NCBI GenBank assembly: GCA_019358985.1
Contig: JAHHIJ010000001.1
Span: 62,001-126,000 of the forward strand
Direction of reading: 5' to 3'
DNA from: Tolypothrix brevis GSE-NOS-MK-07-07A
GTDB taxonomy: Bacteria; Cyanobacteriota; Cyanobacteriia; Cyanobacteriales; Nostocaceae
DNA: 64,000 bases
The position numbers were made by a program, and so were the translations under genes. Shown in pieces: positions 1 through 9,480 of the stretch (positions are counted from its first letter, which is position 1; the number at the start of each line of letters is the position of its first letter). Below the pieces are notes generated by a model. It saw only the letters and a list, made by a program, of their open reading frames with translations. It was not told where the DNA came from and made no database searches.

Positions 1-1436
1 TCCAACTGAGCAGTAGTATGAACAGAATCATCACTTGCTTCCCGGACAAAGGCAGCAATTCCTCCCAACATTAACCCTACCACTGCACCCAATAGAAGGT
101 TTGTCTTAGAGTTGGGACCTGTCCGCTCACCTTCCTGGGGTTTTTCCACAACTTCCCAATTAAATCCACCCTTGTCAAGTTCTTGGCGCAATTCTTGCTC
201 AGATTTCAAAAGGTCTTGCAAACGTTGACGGCTAAGTAATATCTGCGGTTGTAAGCGATTGTATTCAGCCAATAAAGCTGGGTAGCGCTTGAGTTCTTCA
301 CGTAACTGAGTCTCTTTTGGTACCAGTGTTTGATCGCGAGCTCTTAAAGCGACTATACTTGTCTGTGTTTCTGCTAGCTGACCGGCAAGATTGAGGTCAA
401 TTGGACTAAGCTGTCCTTGTTGTAATAAATTATCTTCAACAGGACTGGCAGTAGCAGCGTTACCCCCTAAAGTGCGTCCTACCTCTTGTTGCAATAATTG
501 CTTCTGGCTTTGAAGTTGTTCTATCAGTTTTTGTACGCTGGGAGTCTCATCCGTGAAACGTAGGCGTTCCTGCGCTAGAGCTAGTTCTGTTTTTTGGATT
601 TCGTTGAGTAACCCTTGGTAGCGAGTAGACTGACTCAGACGCGAAGCTACTAGGGCATTCTGCGGATTACGCTTAAGTTGTTCTTCTAAAGATTTTTGCC
701 GAGCCAAAGTTTCCTCATACAGAGAACGAGTTTCGCGTCGTACCTGCACAACTTTGTTCAAATCGTCTTCTAGAGCTTTAGCCTGTTGCTCTGGGTCGAT
801 AAATTTCTGGGTACTGCGGAACTGTTGTAATTTTCTCTCAGAGACTGTCAGGTCTTCACGTACTTTTTTTAACTCTTCTTTAATGTTTTTCAGACCCTTT
901 CTCAAACGCTGATCCTGCTGTTGGATGTTATATTCTAAATAAACTTTCTGAATAGCATCTAGAACTTTTTTTGTCTTTACTGGATCTGTAGTAGTGTAGC
1001 CTGCTTGGAAAATTTTAGTAACAACATCATTTTCTCCTTTTAATTGCTCCAAAATTAAAGAGCCTTTAATTTCACCTACAGTTATATTGGGATAATCGGG
1101 CTTAAGTTTATTAACTGCTTTTTGAATAAGTCCAGAACTCTTCATCAGGTTCAACTGAGTTGCAACGTCTATCTGAACACCAGACTCAGTAAACTTATTT
1201 TCTGCTCCACCTCCTTCTGCTTTACCCTGATAGTTAGGTTCTATCTGCAACTGCATACTGCTTTTGTAGGTAGGTGGTGTTCGAGAAGTTAAAAAATGTG
1301 CAACGCCTACCGAAGCAAGAAACACTACTAAAAACCAAGGAAATCTCCGAATCAAAACTGCAAACAGTTGCCCGTAACCCGGTTCTGTCTCAGCAATTGG
1401 ATTTACATTGGGATTTAGACTACTAGTTTGAATCAC
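1..1436 (-). CDS. Wzz/Wzc-type polysaccharide chain-length protein, C-terminus cut by window edge
   Basis: Open from a GTG at 1436 with no stop to the left edge (478 codons visible). GAGGGA lies 8 bases upstream of the GTG and suits a ribosome binding site; no in-frame ATG occurs near it. Residues about 20-45 form a membrane segment (RRFPWFLVVFLASVGVAHF) followed by a Wzz-like periplasmic domain, a long Gln/Glu/Arg-rich coiled coil (about 140-430), and a second membrane segment near 450 (LLLGAVVGLMLGGIAAF). This is the layout of the N-terminal half of Wzc-type tyrosine autokinases; a cytosolic BY-kinase domain would follow off the left edge, which I infer and cannot see. It would control chain length and export of the polymer made by the genes upstream. 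Last gene of the minus-strand cluster, 54 bases after the GT4 gene. Confidence 0.85.
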   Translation of the reverse strand, partial: MIQTSSLNPNVNPIAETEPGYGQLFAVLIRRFPWFLVVFLASVGVAHFLTSRTPPTYKSSMQLQIEPNYQGKAEGGGAENKFTESGVQIDVATQLNLMKSSGLIQKAVNKLKPDYPNITVGEIKGSLILEQLKGENDVVTKIFQAGYTTTDPVKTKKVLDAIQKVYLEYNIQQQDQRLRKGLKNIKEELKKVREDLTVSERKLQQFRSTQKFIDPEQQAKALEDDLNKVVQVRRETRSLYEETLARQKSLEEQLKRNPQNALVASRLSQSTRYQGLLNEIQKTELALAQERLRFTDETPSVQKLIEQLQSQKQLLQQEVGRTLGGNAATASPVEDNLLQQGQLSPIDLNLAGQLAETQTSIVALRARDQTLVPKETQLREELKRYPALLAEYNRLQPQILLSRQRLQDLLKSEQELRQELDKGGFNWEVVEKPQEGERTGPNSKTNLLLGAVVGLMLGGIAAFVREASDDSVHTTAQL

Positions 1437-1490
1437 GTTTACTATCCCTCAGCTAACAGTTTAAATGAATGATGGATGTAGGCTACAAGT

Positions 1491-2561
1491 TTAGTCAATC
1501 ACTTGCTCTACTTGATTAAAAAATGCCTCTTCCGAAAAATGTGTCACAGCATGATTGCGGATGTCGGCATAATCCCAATTGATTTCCCTGGCTTCTAGTA
1601 GTGCGGTTTGTAGAGATTCGGGTGTTTGTCTCTTAAAAAAGACTCCTGTCTTTCCAGGTACCTGAGTATCTAATACCCCACCTGCTCCATAGGCAATGAC
1701 TGGTGTTCCACTAGCATTAGCCTCTACTGGAACTAATCCGTAATCTTCTAAAGCTGCCACTATAACAGACCTAGCTCTAGAAAACAACTGAGTGCGTTCT
1801 GCATCAGTTACATGCCCCAAAAACTTAATATTATCTAATGCTTTAGATTTTAGCCGTTCTTGTTCTGGACCGGTCCCTGATATTAATAACCGCCACCCCA
1901 GCCAATTGAAAGCTTCAACTATTATATCAAGACGTTTATAGCTGATCATCCGGGCTGAGGCAAGATAATATTCATCTTTTATATCTGAATAAATAAACTT
2001 TTTTGTATCAATTGGATAGTTAATTACAATAGCTTTTTTCTCGTAAATTTCTTCAATCCGACGACCTACAACAGTAGAATTAGCAATGTAAAGGTCAGGC
2101 TCCTGTGCATAATTCAGGTCTACCTCTCTCATAACATCAAAGACTTGTTTGATTAAAGGTGCAAAATATCGATAATCTCCATACTCGCGTAAATAAGTTT
2201 CTGTATCCCACAAAAAACGGGTAACATTATGACAAAAGCAAACGTGGCGTGCTTTTGGGTTTTTTCGTACTGCTTTAGCAAAGCTGGTACTACTACTGAT
2301 GATCAGATCGTAGTCTTGCAGGTCTAAGGCTCGAAAGGCACGAAAATAAAAAGGAGCCATTAAGCGGAAATACTTGGCTGCACCTGGAATGCTTTGCAAG
2401 AAAGTTGTGTTAACTATACGATCGCCTAAATCAATAGTTTTTTGGCGATCGTACAAGGATGTGAAAATGTCAGCTTCTGGGTAGTGCTTACACAGCAATT
2501 CAAACACGCGCTCTGCCCCACCGCGCTGGGTTAAATAATCATGGACTAGAGCAATTTTCAT
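1491..2561 (-). CDS. GT4-family glycosyltransferase
   Basis: 356 aa, ATG start. GT-B fold retaining glycosyltransferase: the N-terminal half opens with KIALVHDYLTQRGGAERV, typical of GT4 enzymes acting on surface glycans; the C-terminal nucleotide-sugar domain carries the E-x7-E type motif in ALEDYGLVPVEANASGTPV, with the glycine-rich AYGAGG loop after it. Expected to add a hexose or deoxyhexose to a lipid-linked intermediate at the inner face of the membrane. It sits between the SAF-domain dehydrogenase and the Wzc-like gene, all on the minus strand, so it very likely serves the same glycan. Donor and acceptor cannot be read from sequence. Confidence 0.88.
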   Translation of the reverse strand: MKIALVHDYLTQRGGAERVFELLCKHYPEADIFTSLYDRQKTIDLGDRIVNTTFLQSIPGAAKYFRLMAPFYFRAFRALDLQDYDLIISSSTSFAKAVRKNPKARHVCFCHNVTRFLWDTETYLREYGDYRYFAPLIKQVFDVMREVDLNYAQEPDLYIANSTVVGRRIEEIYEKKAIVINYPIDTKKFIYSDIKDEYYLASARMISYKRLDIIVEAFNWLGWRLLISGTGPEQERLKSKALDNIKFLGHVTDAERTQLFSRARSVIVAALEDYGLVPVEANASGTPVIAYGAGGVLDTQVPGKTGVFFKRQTPESLQTALLEAREINWDYADIRNHAVTHFSEEAFFNQVEQVID

Positions 2562-2887
2562 AAATTTTCCTTGAAGTTAATATAAAGTTTGTTTAAATGT
2601 TCGGCAGTTAATTCATAAAAATAATTCTATTATTTATCAGTAAAACTTACTATGCTATATCTGTTTCTTCATAGTAATATTTCCAAAAAGCATTTTTGCT
2701 TTATGAAACAAACAATTACTTATATGTAGTAATACTTAAATGTAACAATGACAGCAGTGAACGTTGTATTTATCATGTTGGCATCCAAGGTAATTGATCA
2801 ACTTCTACTGATTTTTATCGCAGATTGTTGACAATTCTGATTGCCTGACATAAATACTTGTCACTACTGTCACTTAAAATCAAAATA
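2562..2887. other. AT-rich intergenic stretch in the polysaccharide cluster
   Basis: Gap of 326 bases between the GT4 gene and the dehydrogenase gene, both minus strand. AT-rich, with no credible ORF, RNA gene or strong hairpin seen. Its length makes a separate promoter for the last two genes of the cluster possible, but I cannot point to a box. Confidence 0.5.
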
Positions 2888-4201
2888 TTACCCGACTGCT
2901 GCCAGGGTTTTTCCAGTAGCGAAGTAAGCATTTTGCTCTGCTCGCAGTTTATCGCCAAGTCTGCCTGATGGCAATTCTACATCATCGTAGGTGAGAACTT
3001 GATCTTTATAAATATCTCGTTTGAGGCGACATCCTTCGGCTAAACCAATTGGTAAGAGATTTTGCTCTTGGACAATTTGCGACTTCTCACATTGACCGTA
3101 GGTCATGTAGTAGCCAATGCCATCCAGGGTTTCTCCAGCTTTCAGGTCGATTTTAGCGGTGGTGACTACATCCACAAGGGGACCGGCAATTGGGGACATA
3201 ACAGCATCCTGGAACAAGACAGCACGCGCAACGGATAGTGGAACTTCAAAATGACACAGATGATAAGGAGTATAGAAGCTGTAGAGAGGACCTTCACCTA
3301 ATTTGTACAAGTTGAGGTAGTGCTGTTGCTTGGGATCGTCGTGAGTTGCAAATACAAACACACCCGGACCTGGTTTTGCTCCAACTACGTAATCGACGAT
3401 ACCGCCTAATTCTTTAAGCTGTTCAACATCATACATGTTCGTCATCTCATCGACATGACCTGCAAAGTCATATCCCAACATTCCCCGCTTGGCAATTGTC
3501 ATTCCTGTTGCGTTGGCAACGATCGCTTGCTCAAAGGAAATTTTTGTGCCATCAGCAAAACTAGTTACCATGTGAGCCTTTTGACCCCAGCGTTTGGCAA
3601 ATGCTTCTTGTGTGGTAGGATTCCGATAAGGGTCTTGCAGTCCTTTGATATTACCGCATAACAAAGGAGTTAAACCAATACTTTTGACAAAGCGGTAAAG
3701 GTTCATTTCCACCCCTGGCTGATCCCCGTCGCAAGCGCTGAGAATAACGCCTGCTTTATCGGCGTATACTTTTAATATTGGACCAATTGTCCCATCAAGT
3801 TCAGCATTCATCATAATTACGTGCTTGCGATGGGCTACAGCTTCCATCACCACAGCCGCGCCAAATTCCACTGCACCTGTAACTTCAATTAAGGCATCAA
3901 TGCCTTCAGCTTGGCACAGCAACATCGCATCTTCGGTGACAGCATACTCACCACGAGCGATCGCGTCCTCTAATTCAGTTACAGTGGAAACAACTTGAAC
4001 ATTCTCAATTCCTGCTTCCGAATAAGCTCGCTTGGCAGCATCAATTTGACGGTTGAAGATAGCAACTAACTCCATACCTGGAACGGAATTAGCAATTTGA
4101 TTGGCAATTCCTCGACCCATGAAACCAGCACCAATCATAGCTACTTTAACTGGTTTGCCTGCCTCTGCGCGTGCTTGTAAGGCGCGATCTACAATAATCA
4201 T
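2888..4201 (-). CDS. NAD(P)-dependent oxidoreductase with C-terminal SAF domain, homoserine-dehydrogenase-like
   Basis: 437 aa, ATG start. A Rossmann dinucleotide site is visible at about residues 20-32 (VAMIGAGFMGRGIANQI). The middle part resembles the homoserine dehydrogenase/Gfo-Idh fold, and residues about 345-420 form an SAF-like domain (KIDLKAGETLDGIGYY ... LKRDIYKDQVLTYDDV), as in sialic-acid synthases and antifreeze proteins. Relatives occur in cell-surface sugar clusters and are not ordinary homoserine dehydrogenases, which have an ACT domain and partners in threonine synthesis. Here it lies between rfbC and a GT4 gene, so oxidation or reduction of a sugar or acyl building block is the likely job. 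The substrate is unknown. It has gaps of more than 300 bases on both sides, so it may have its own promoter. Confidence 0.75.
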   Translation of the reverse strand: MIIVDRALQARAEAGKPVKVAMIGAGFMGRGIANQIANSVPGMELVAIFNRQIDAAKRAYSEAGIENVQVVSTVTELEDAIARGEYAVTEDAMLLCQAEGIDALIEVTGAVEFGAAVVMEAVAHRKHVIMMNAELDGTIGPILKVYADKAGVILSACDGDQPGVEMNLYRFVKSIGLTPLLCGNIKGLQDPYRNPTTQEAFAKRWGQKAHMVTSFADGTKISFEQAIVANATGMTIAKRGMLGYDFAGHVDEMTNMYDVEQLKELGGIVDYVVGAKPGPGVFVFATHDDPKQQHYLNLYKLGEGPLYSFYTPYHLCHFEVPLSVARAVLFQDAVMSPIAGPLVDVVTTAKIDLKAGETLDGIGYYMTYGQCEKSQIVQEQNLLPIGLAEGCRLKRDIYKDQVLTYDDVELPSGRLGDKLRAEQNAYFATGKTLAAVG

Positions 4202-4397
4202 TGATTAAACTCCTTGCATCACATCGTGTTTATTGTTAGCGTTTTTTTCGCAAGTTGTTTTTGTTAAAGGGAAACAACCTTAAACCTATTGATCTAATCG
4301 ATGCGAACTTTTATTTTTTTAACAAAAAAATAAAGAGTTAACACCGCCAAGAAAAATACTTGGAATTTGCACCTCTAATAAAATTAATCAATTTGAC

Positions 4398-4524
4398 TAA
4401 TACCATTTCTGTATGAAGATGCGCCTAAGAGCGCCCACGCAGGTGTTCCTTGTTCCTATAGCCCCACCCTTCTAGGGTGAGGGGAATAAAGCGCAACCTC
4501 ACATAGAATTCGGTATAAGTATTA
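4398..4524. repeat. Small inverted-repeat element (MITE-like)
   Basis: The left end TAATACCATTTCTGTATG (4398-4415) and the right end around ACATAGAATTCGGTATAAG (4501-4519) are imperfect inverted copies. Between them lies a perfect-stem hairpin, CACCCT-TCT-AGGGTG with flanking CCs, at about 4473-4494. Size and structure fit a non-coding mobile repeat between the dehydrogenase and rfbC. No second full copy was found in this window. Confidence 0.45.
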
Positions 4525-4562
4525 ATGAGGTGCATTGTGGTGAATTGTCAACAATTATACTC

Positions 4563-5120
4563 TTATTTTAAAGATGTGCCTCCCACACTCATCATTTTCA
4601 TCAAAGGCCAATTTAAATCTTTCTCGGAAATTTCCGTTACATCAACGGGCCATTGAATGTTAAAAAATGGGTCATCATAGCGTAGACCCCGTTCATATCC
4701 AGGTGTATAAAATTCACCTACTTGATATATAACTTCAGCATCATCTGTAAGTGCTTGATATCCGTGGGCAAACATATCCGGAACGTATAACGCGCGACGG
4801 TTATCGGCACTGAGTTCCACGCCAAAATGTGATAAAAATGTCGGAGACTCAGGACGCATATCAATAATTACGTCGTAGATAGAGCCTTGAGTACAGCGGA
4901 CTAATTTTGTTTCGGTTGCTGGGGAAACTTGATAGTGCATTCCCCGCAGCGTTCCTTTTTTATAGTTGTAAGATAAGTTGCATTGAGCAACAGTCGGCTT
5001 TAAGCCATGTTCCTCAAACTCTTTCGCGCAAAAAGTACGGGCAAAGAAACCACGGTGATCTGGTTTTTGTTCTAAATCAATGACGAAAGCGTCTTTGAGT
5101 TCAGTTTCGGTAAAAATCAT
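4563..5120 (-). CDS. rfbC: dTDP-4-dehydrorhamnose 3,5-epimerase family protein
   Basis: 185 aa, the usual family length, ATG start. Cupin-fold epimerase: the catalytic base lies in GTLRGMHYQ (His about 62), the second His in PDMFAHGYQAL, and the active-site Tyr in YQVGEFYTP. RfbC turns dTDP-4-keto-6-deoxyglucose into dTDP-4-keto-rhamnose. Homologues in CDP-sugar clusters act on related 4-keto sugars, and since the cluster here encodes a cytidylyltransferase (rfbF) and no dTDP-glucose enzymes, a CDP-linked 4-keto sugar is as likely a substrate. Minus strand, 91 bases after the PhyH-like gene. Confidence 0.88.
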   Translation of the reverse strand: MIFTETELKDAFVIDLEQKPDHRGFFARTFCAKEFEEHGLKPTVAQCNLSYNYKKGTLRGMHYQVSPATETKLVRCTQGSIYDVIIDMRPESPTFLSHFGVELSADNRRALYVPDMFAHGYQALTDDAEVIYQVGEFYTPGYERGLRYDDPFFNIQWPVDVTEISEKDLNWPLMKMMSVGGTSLK

Positions 5121-5211
5121 AGATAACCTCGATTTAATATTTACTACAAAGGAAGCTGGACAATTTCCGAAAAATCTCTGAAAAAAAAGTATTTTATCAG
5201 AGAAAATACTA

Positions 5212-6063
5212 CTATGTGCCTACTTTAACCGAATCAGATTCTTTGCTTAACTCTGGTCTAGCAAAAGTATCATCCCAGTACTGGGTACAAAGTTCTGGTC
5301 GCTTGGGGGGGTTGGCAGTGTAAACATAAAACAGCGCTGACCGTTCTTCTGTCCGCAGGGTTCCGTGATGTAAAGCAACTTTTGGATCTGTAAAAATGAC
5401 CGTACCTGCTGGTCCTGGACAAGATTTCCAAGCTGATTTGGGGATAATTTCCTTCAATTCATCATCATTGATACCTACATATCCTGCCTTCCAAAGCTTG
5501 TGGTAAATTCGATAATAATTTAAGCTATGTAAGGAAGTTAAAGATAAAGGAACATACTCAAAAGGACCGTCTTTTTCTTCGACGTCAGTCAAATAAATGA
5601 TTATTTTCACCATTCGCCGATCTTCTGAATCTTTATGCCATAGCAACGTTCCAAATTGATTTTCGTTTGGTAAATCTTTGCGTAAATGTACACCTTGAAA
5701 AGCAACGGGAAGCCCGATGTAATTTTCAGCGATATTTAGCAGTTTTTGTTCCTGTCCCCAAGTAGAAAATTCGGGTAAATCTGTAACTGTGTAAATTTGG
5801 GGAAGCAATTCACCTGTACTGTTGTAGCTAGGTGTTGCCATGCTGGACAATTGACTGTAAGCAGCATTGAGAAGTTGCGGGGTGGAAGTTAATCCCAATT
5901 CGTCGAGTGTTGTGACGTAAACCCCTTCTTTTTGGAGAGCGTTAACAATAGAGCGATCGCCTGATTCCAATGCAGGCAAATTTTTCGCATGGTTCAACAG
6001 TGCTGTTCTGTAACCTAACTCTGATTTCAGTTCAAATATTTTGTTTGTAATGGTATCAAGCAT
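5212..6063 (-). CDS. Phytanoyl-CoA dioxygenase (PhyH)-like Fe(II)/2-oxoglutarate oxygenase
   Basis: 283 aa, ATG start. The double-stranded beta-helix iron site is visible: HxD in LLWHKDSEDRRM, and the distal His with the 2-oxoglutarate-binding Arg in VALHHGTLRTEERSALFY. Family members hydroxylate small molecules, lipids or sugar-linked intermediates using O2 and 2-oxoglutarate. In this glycan cluster it probably hydroxylates a sugar or an acyl decoration. An LhgO-like oxidase encoded four genes upstream acts on 2-hydroxyglutarate in other bacteria, yielding 2-oxoglutarate, the co-substrate of this class; whether the two are linked is only a guess. Confidence 0.82.
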   Translation of the reverse strand: MLDTITNKIFELKSELGYRTALLNHAKNLPALESGDRSIVNALQKEGVYVTTLDELGLTSTPQLLNAAYSQLSSMATPSYNSTGELLPQIYTVTDLPEFSTWGQEQKLLNIAENYIGLPVAFQGVHLRKDLPNENQFGTLLWHKDSEDRRMVKIIIYLTDVEEKDGPFEYVPLSLTSLHSLNYYRIYHKLWKAGYVGINDDELKEIIPKSAWKSCPGPAGTVIFTDPKVALHHGTLRTEERSALFYVYTANPPKRPELCTQYWDDTFARPELSKESDSVKVGT

Positions 6064-6121
6064 ATAATCATTACCTTCTTCATGAATTTATTTGGATTGT
6101 TTTGCGGATCATTTTTGAGCT

Positions 6122-7129
6122 TTATTGCTCATAACTTTGTAACTTTTCAGTAGTAGTAAGCCTTGACTCAGCCATCTTTAAATTTGGAAAAAAAGTTTCT
6201 TCAATAGCAGACAAGCTGACTAAAGCCAAAAAACTAATTCCTACTTTTAAAGCAAATGCGGGCCATCTTCTCAACGCACCTAAAAACACGTTCATATTGA
6301 CTTCTTTAAAATTATGCAACATCATCTGATTGCAAAATTTCTTAGAATATCCAATCTGCTGAAATTTCTTAATAACTTCAGGAATATGTTTGTATTGCAT
6401 TAGCAATGCAGATTTTGGCTCTTTCTGCCAATAGCTAACACCAACAATACATTCCATATAAGTATCTTTGGTGACGATTACACTGCCATTCGCAGCACAA
6501 TATCCTGCTAAATATGCTAAAGATATCCAATTACTAGCAGCATCTTCCCAAATTTCTAAAGCGCGTTTTACTAAGTCGGTTTTGTACACCGTAGCAGTCA
6601 GAAAAATGACAGCACCGACACTTTTGGAATAACAATGTTCAAATATCGCTTTGCCGTCACCATTCCCATCTTCACTATCAGCATCAAACCAGCGATTACC
6701 TACTATTGTAGGTGGATGGACAGGTTCACCAGTAATTTTGTTTCGACCAGAAAAGTTGAGAAACAATAATGATAAATCGTGATTGTTTTTGATTTTATTT
6801 ATAGTATAAGCCACTGCTCTTTCTTGGATGGGGTCATCATCACCAATTGCCCAAACAAATTTGGTTTTTGCTGACTTCAGGCAATGAATGATATTTCGCA
6901 TCACGCCTATATTTTCTGTATTTTTGTGATATGTAAACGTGACGTGGCTCAGATTTTTTTGCCACTTATTGACTACTTCTTGAGTATTATCTGGTGAACA
7001 ATTATCAGAAACGAAAATTTCACATTCTGATTCAAAGCCTTTTATAGCTTTGGCAAGCCATGCTAATTGTTTATCTAGTAACTCAGCGCGATTGTAAGTG
7101 GGAATAGCGATAGTAAGTAATTTATTCAT
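6122..7129 (-). CDS. GT2-family glycosyltransferase
   Basis: 335 aa from the ATG at 7129. The reading frame is open to a TTG at 7240, but the GT-A fold starts at MNKLLTIAIPTYNRAELL, so the extra 37 residues (MIRTSHIYI...) look non-native. Nucleotide-binding residues are in IFVSDNCSPDNTQ and the metal-binding acidic pair in WAIGDDDPIQ. Inverting enzyme that adds one sugar on the cytoplasmic face. The C-terminus has a hydrophobic stretch (LKVGISFLALVSLSAI) that could touch the membrane. 58 bases after the PhyH-like gene on the same strand (read direction: GT2 first). Sugar unknown. Confidence 0.85.
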   Translation of the reverse strand: MNKLLTIAIPTYNRAELLDKQLAWLAKAIKGFESECEIFVSDNCSPDNTQEVVNKWQKNLSHVTFTYHKNTENIGVMRNIIHCLKSAKTKFVWAIGDDDPIQERAVAYTINKIKNNHDLSLLFLNFSGRNKITGEPVHPPTIVGNRWFDADSEDGNGDGKAIFEHCYSKSVGAVIFLTATVYKTDLVKRALEIWEDAASNWISLAYLAGYCAANGSVIVTKDTYMECIVGVSYWQKEPKSALLMQYKHIPEVIKKFQQIGYSKKFCNQMMLHNFKEVNMNVFLGALRRWPAFALKVGISFLALVSLSAIEETFFPNLKMAESRLTTTEKLQSYEQ

Positions 7130-7298
7130 CTTTGGTGAAAAATACAACAGATTAGTTGTTAAAATTGTAACTTCAATAATACCTTCAAAGTTATTTTTTC
7201 CCAAAAAGTAATTAATGTAAATATGAGAAGTCCGAATCAAATAATATTTGATTCGGAAGCTTCAAACAGCTTTTAACTGCAAATTCCAAAAAATCTGA

Positions 7299-8327
7299 TT
7301 ATTTCTTCGCCCAGAAGAAATCTTGGTCAATTTGCTGGGTGCGAATTAGATATTCTAGCTGCTTCAAGCGGGTGAAACCTCTAGATAAGAAAGTTTCTTC
7401 AGTCATATCAATTTGGCTGAATAAATTGAACAACTGTTGAGCTCCACGTTGGGCATTCCAATCACACTTAAATCCTGGCAGGATGGTGTTAATTTTCTCA
7501 AAAGATACTCGATAGCTGCGGTTGTCTGCACCGCTATCGCCAAAGGATAATTTACAACCTACGAAAATATCAGCAATTATTTCCGCGATTTCTTTAACTC
7601 GATAGTTATTAGTAGTATCACCAACGTTGAAAATTTGATTGTGTACAATATCCCGTGGTGCTTCGATCGCACAGACGATTGCTTTACAAATATCCAACGC
7701 ATGAGCTAACGGACGCCAAGGTGTACCATCGCTGGTCATTTTAATTTCTTTGGTAGTCCATGCCAAGCCTGACAAGTTGTTTAAAACAATATCAAAGCGC
7801 ATTCTGGGGGAAGCACCAAAGGCAGTAGCATTCCGCATAAAAGTAGGAGAGAAGTCATCATCAGCTAGTGGGCTGACATCTCTTTCTACCAAGGTTTTAC
7901 ATTCTGCGTAAGCTGTCTGGGGATTCACTGATGATTCTTCGGTGACATCACCTTCTGTAGCTACACCGTAAACACTGCACGAAGACATGTATACAAAGCG
8001 ACGTACACCCGCTTCTTTGGCTAGTTTGGCAAGGCGAACAGAACCTTTATGGTTGATATCGTAGGTAATAGTAGGTGACAGTTGTCCGGTGGGGTCGTTG
8101 GAGAGTTCTGCCATGTGAACGATCGCTTCGACACCTTGCAAATCTTCAGCGGTGATATTACGGATATCTTTGTTAAGGGTTTTTGCCGTTACTTCAGTAC
8201 CGTTGTAAAGCCAACCCACTTTATAATATCCGGTGTCTACACCAATAACTTCGTGTCCTCGTTCGATTAATAAAGGAGGTAATAATGAACCTAAATAACC
8301 TTCGGTGCCGGTAACAAGAATTTTCAT
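7299..8327 (-). CDS. NAD-dependent nucleotide-sugar epimerase/dehydratase (extended SDR)
   Basis: 342 aa, ATG start. The N-terminal GTEGYLGSLL gives the GxxGxxG cofactor loop; the catalytic triad is seen as the SSCSVYG serine and YAECK (YxxxK). Typical length for extended short-chain dehydrogenases such as UDP-glucose 4-epimerase or 4-keto-sugar reductases. In this cluster it would epimerise, dehydrate or reduce a nucleotide sugar. CDP-glucose 4,6-dehydratase (RfbG), expected as partner of the rfbF product, has similar architecture, but I see no residues that prove that activity. About 80 bases separate it from the GT8 gene. Confidence 0.87.
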   Translation of the reverse strand: MKILVTGTEGYLGSLLPPLLIERGHEVIGVDTGYYKVGWLYNGTEVTAKTLNKDIRNITAEDLQGVEAIVHMAELSNDPTGQLSPTITYDINHKGSVRLAKLAKEAGVRRFVYMSSCSVYGVATEGDVTEESSVNPQTAYAECKTLVERDVSPLADDDFSPTFMRNATAFGASPRMRFDIVLNNLSGLAWTTKEIKMTSDGTPWRPLAHALDICKAIVCAIEAPRDIVHNQIFNVGDTTNNYRVKEIAEIIADIFVGCKLSFGDSGADNRSYRVSFEKINTILPGFKCDWNAQRGAQQLFNLFSQIDMTEETFLSRGFTRLKQLEYLIRTQQIDQDFFWAKK

Positions 8328-8408
8328 GGCTTTTAATTCCTATAGATTGATGAATTTGATTAAGTAGCTAGTGAGAAATAATTAAGAAAAATTACTCTCA
8401 CTATCTTT

Positions 8409-9350
8409 TCACAACTTGGATGTATTTAATGATGTTAATTTCATGAATTTTCTCGCGATTCTTCTCCACATAGTATCCCGCCAACCTGACCAATCTGTTA
8501 CGTCAAGATAGTCGAAGAATAAGTCTTTTTTAGGATGCGTACATTCACTTTTCACTCCTGCATACCAAGGTTTGGGAGTATTAGTAAAGTGAATAATACA
8601 AGGTTGTTCAAGCAAATCGTGATAAATATCTTCTGGAAAAGGGCTATTTTCCCATGATGGATAATCATATATCCTGGGCATTTGATTCCATTTTGGATGA
8701 AGTTCTCGCCATTTACCTGCAAGAACTGCGTTTAGTCCATCCTGGTCGTTACGAACATATTCTTTATTTTGTTGGATATATTCGAGAACTTTTGCCCCGA
8801 TGTTGTCAGTTCGCCACTTTTCTAGATTAATTACTAAAAGTCCAGAATTGAAATATTTAGCATCACCAGAAAGTCCAACTTCTTTGTAGTTTCTTAAACC
8901 ATCACACATGGATATATACATGTCCACGTCGTCTTGAACTGCTAGCGCATAGTCATTGCCAATCTCAATGTTCCATATTTCTGCTAAATTTCCTGTGACT
9001 ACCATATCGGTATCTAAATAAATTGCTTTATTTAATTCCGTCGGTAAAAATTCAGTAATCAGAAGTCGATAATAACAGCTTGGTGTCAGATGCCTTGTTA
9101 ATACCAGATTTGTAAATTGTGCATTATCTGGTTTGACCCAGGAAATATTTATCTGTTCTGATTGGAGTGATTTGATAATCTTATTTTTGTTTGATTCAGT
9201 AATTCCTCCATCAAGAATAAATAAGGCTATTTTTTGATTACTTCCTAAATTTTCAAGGGCTGAACGAACTGTGACTGCAAGGGGCATGGCATAGTTATTA
9301 TCAGCAGCACAAACTAGAACAATCGACTGACTGTTGGAGCAAATGGACAT
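8409..9350 (-). CDS. GT8-family glycosyltransferase
   Basis: 313 aa, ATG start. GT8 hallmarks: N-terminal IVLVCAADNNYAMPLAVTV, the DxD metal site in KAIYLDTDMVVTGNL, the substrate loop in YFNSGLLVINLEKWR, and the C-terminal HFTNTPKPW (HxxGxxKPW-like). Retaining enzyme related to LPS galactosyl/glucosyltransferases and glycogenin. It probably adds one hexose to the glycan made here. Flanked by sugar-modifying genes on the same strand. Confidence 0.9.
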   Translation of the reverse strand: MSICSNSQSIVLVCAADNNYAMPLAVTVRSALENLGSNQKIALFILDGGITESNKNKIIKSLQSEQINISWVKPDNAQFTNLVLTRHLTPSCYYRLLITEFLPTELNKAIYLDTDMVVTGNLAEIWNIEIGNDYALAVQDDVDMYISMCDGLRNYKEVGLSGDAKYFNSGLLVINLEKWRTDNIGAKVLEYIQQNKEYVRNDQDGLNAVLAGKWRELHPKWNQMPRIYDYPSWENSPFPEDIYHDLLEQPCIIHFTNTPKPWYAGVKSECTHPKKDLFFDYLDVTDWSGWRDTMWRRIARKFMKLTSLNTSKL

Positions 9351-9480
9351 AACGGAAATCCCTGATAACTAATTCGTTTATTCTACAATGCTAGAATAGC
9401 TAGCAGTTGATTAAACAATGCCTGCGCTCCCTGGCTAGTACAGGCTAATTTAGGGTAGATGCGAACTAACTAATCGAAAA

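Noticed and set aside
7130-7240. N-terminal extension of the GT2 gene
   Set aside because: Starts at a TTG, adds residues not typical of GT2 proteins; the internal ATG at 7129 begins the fold.
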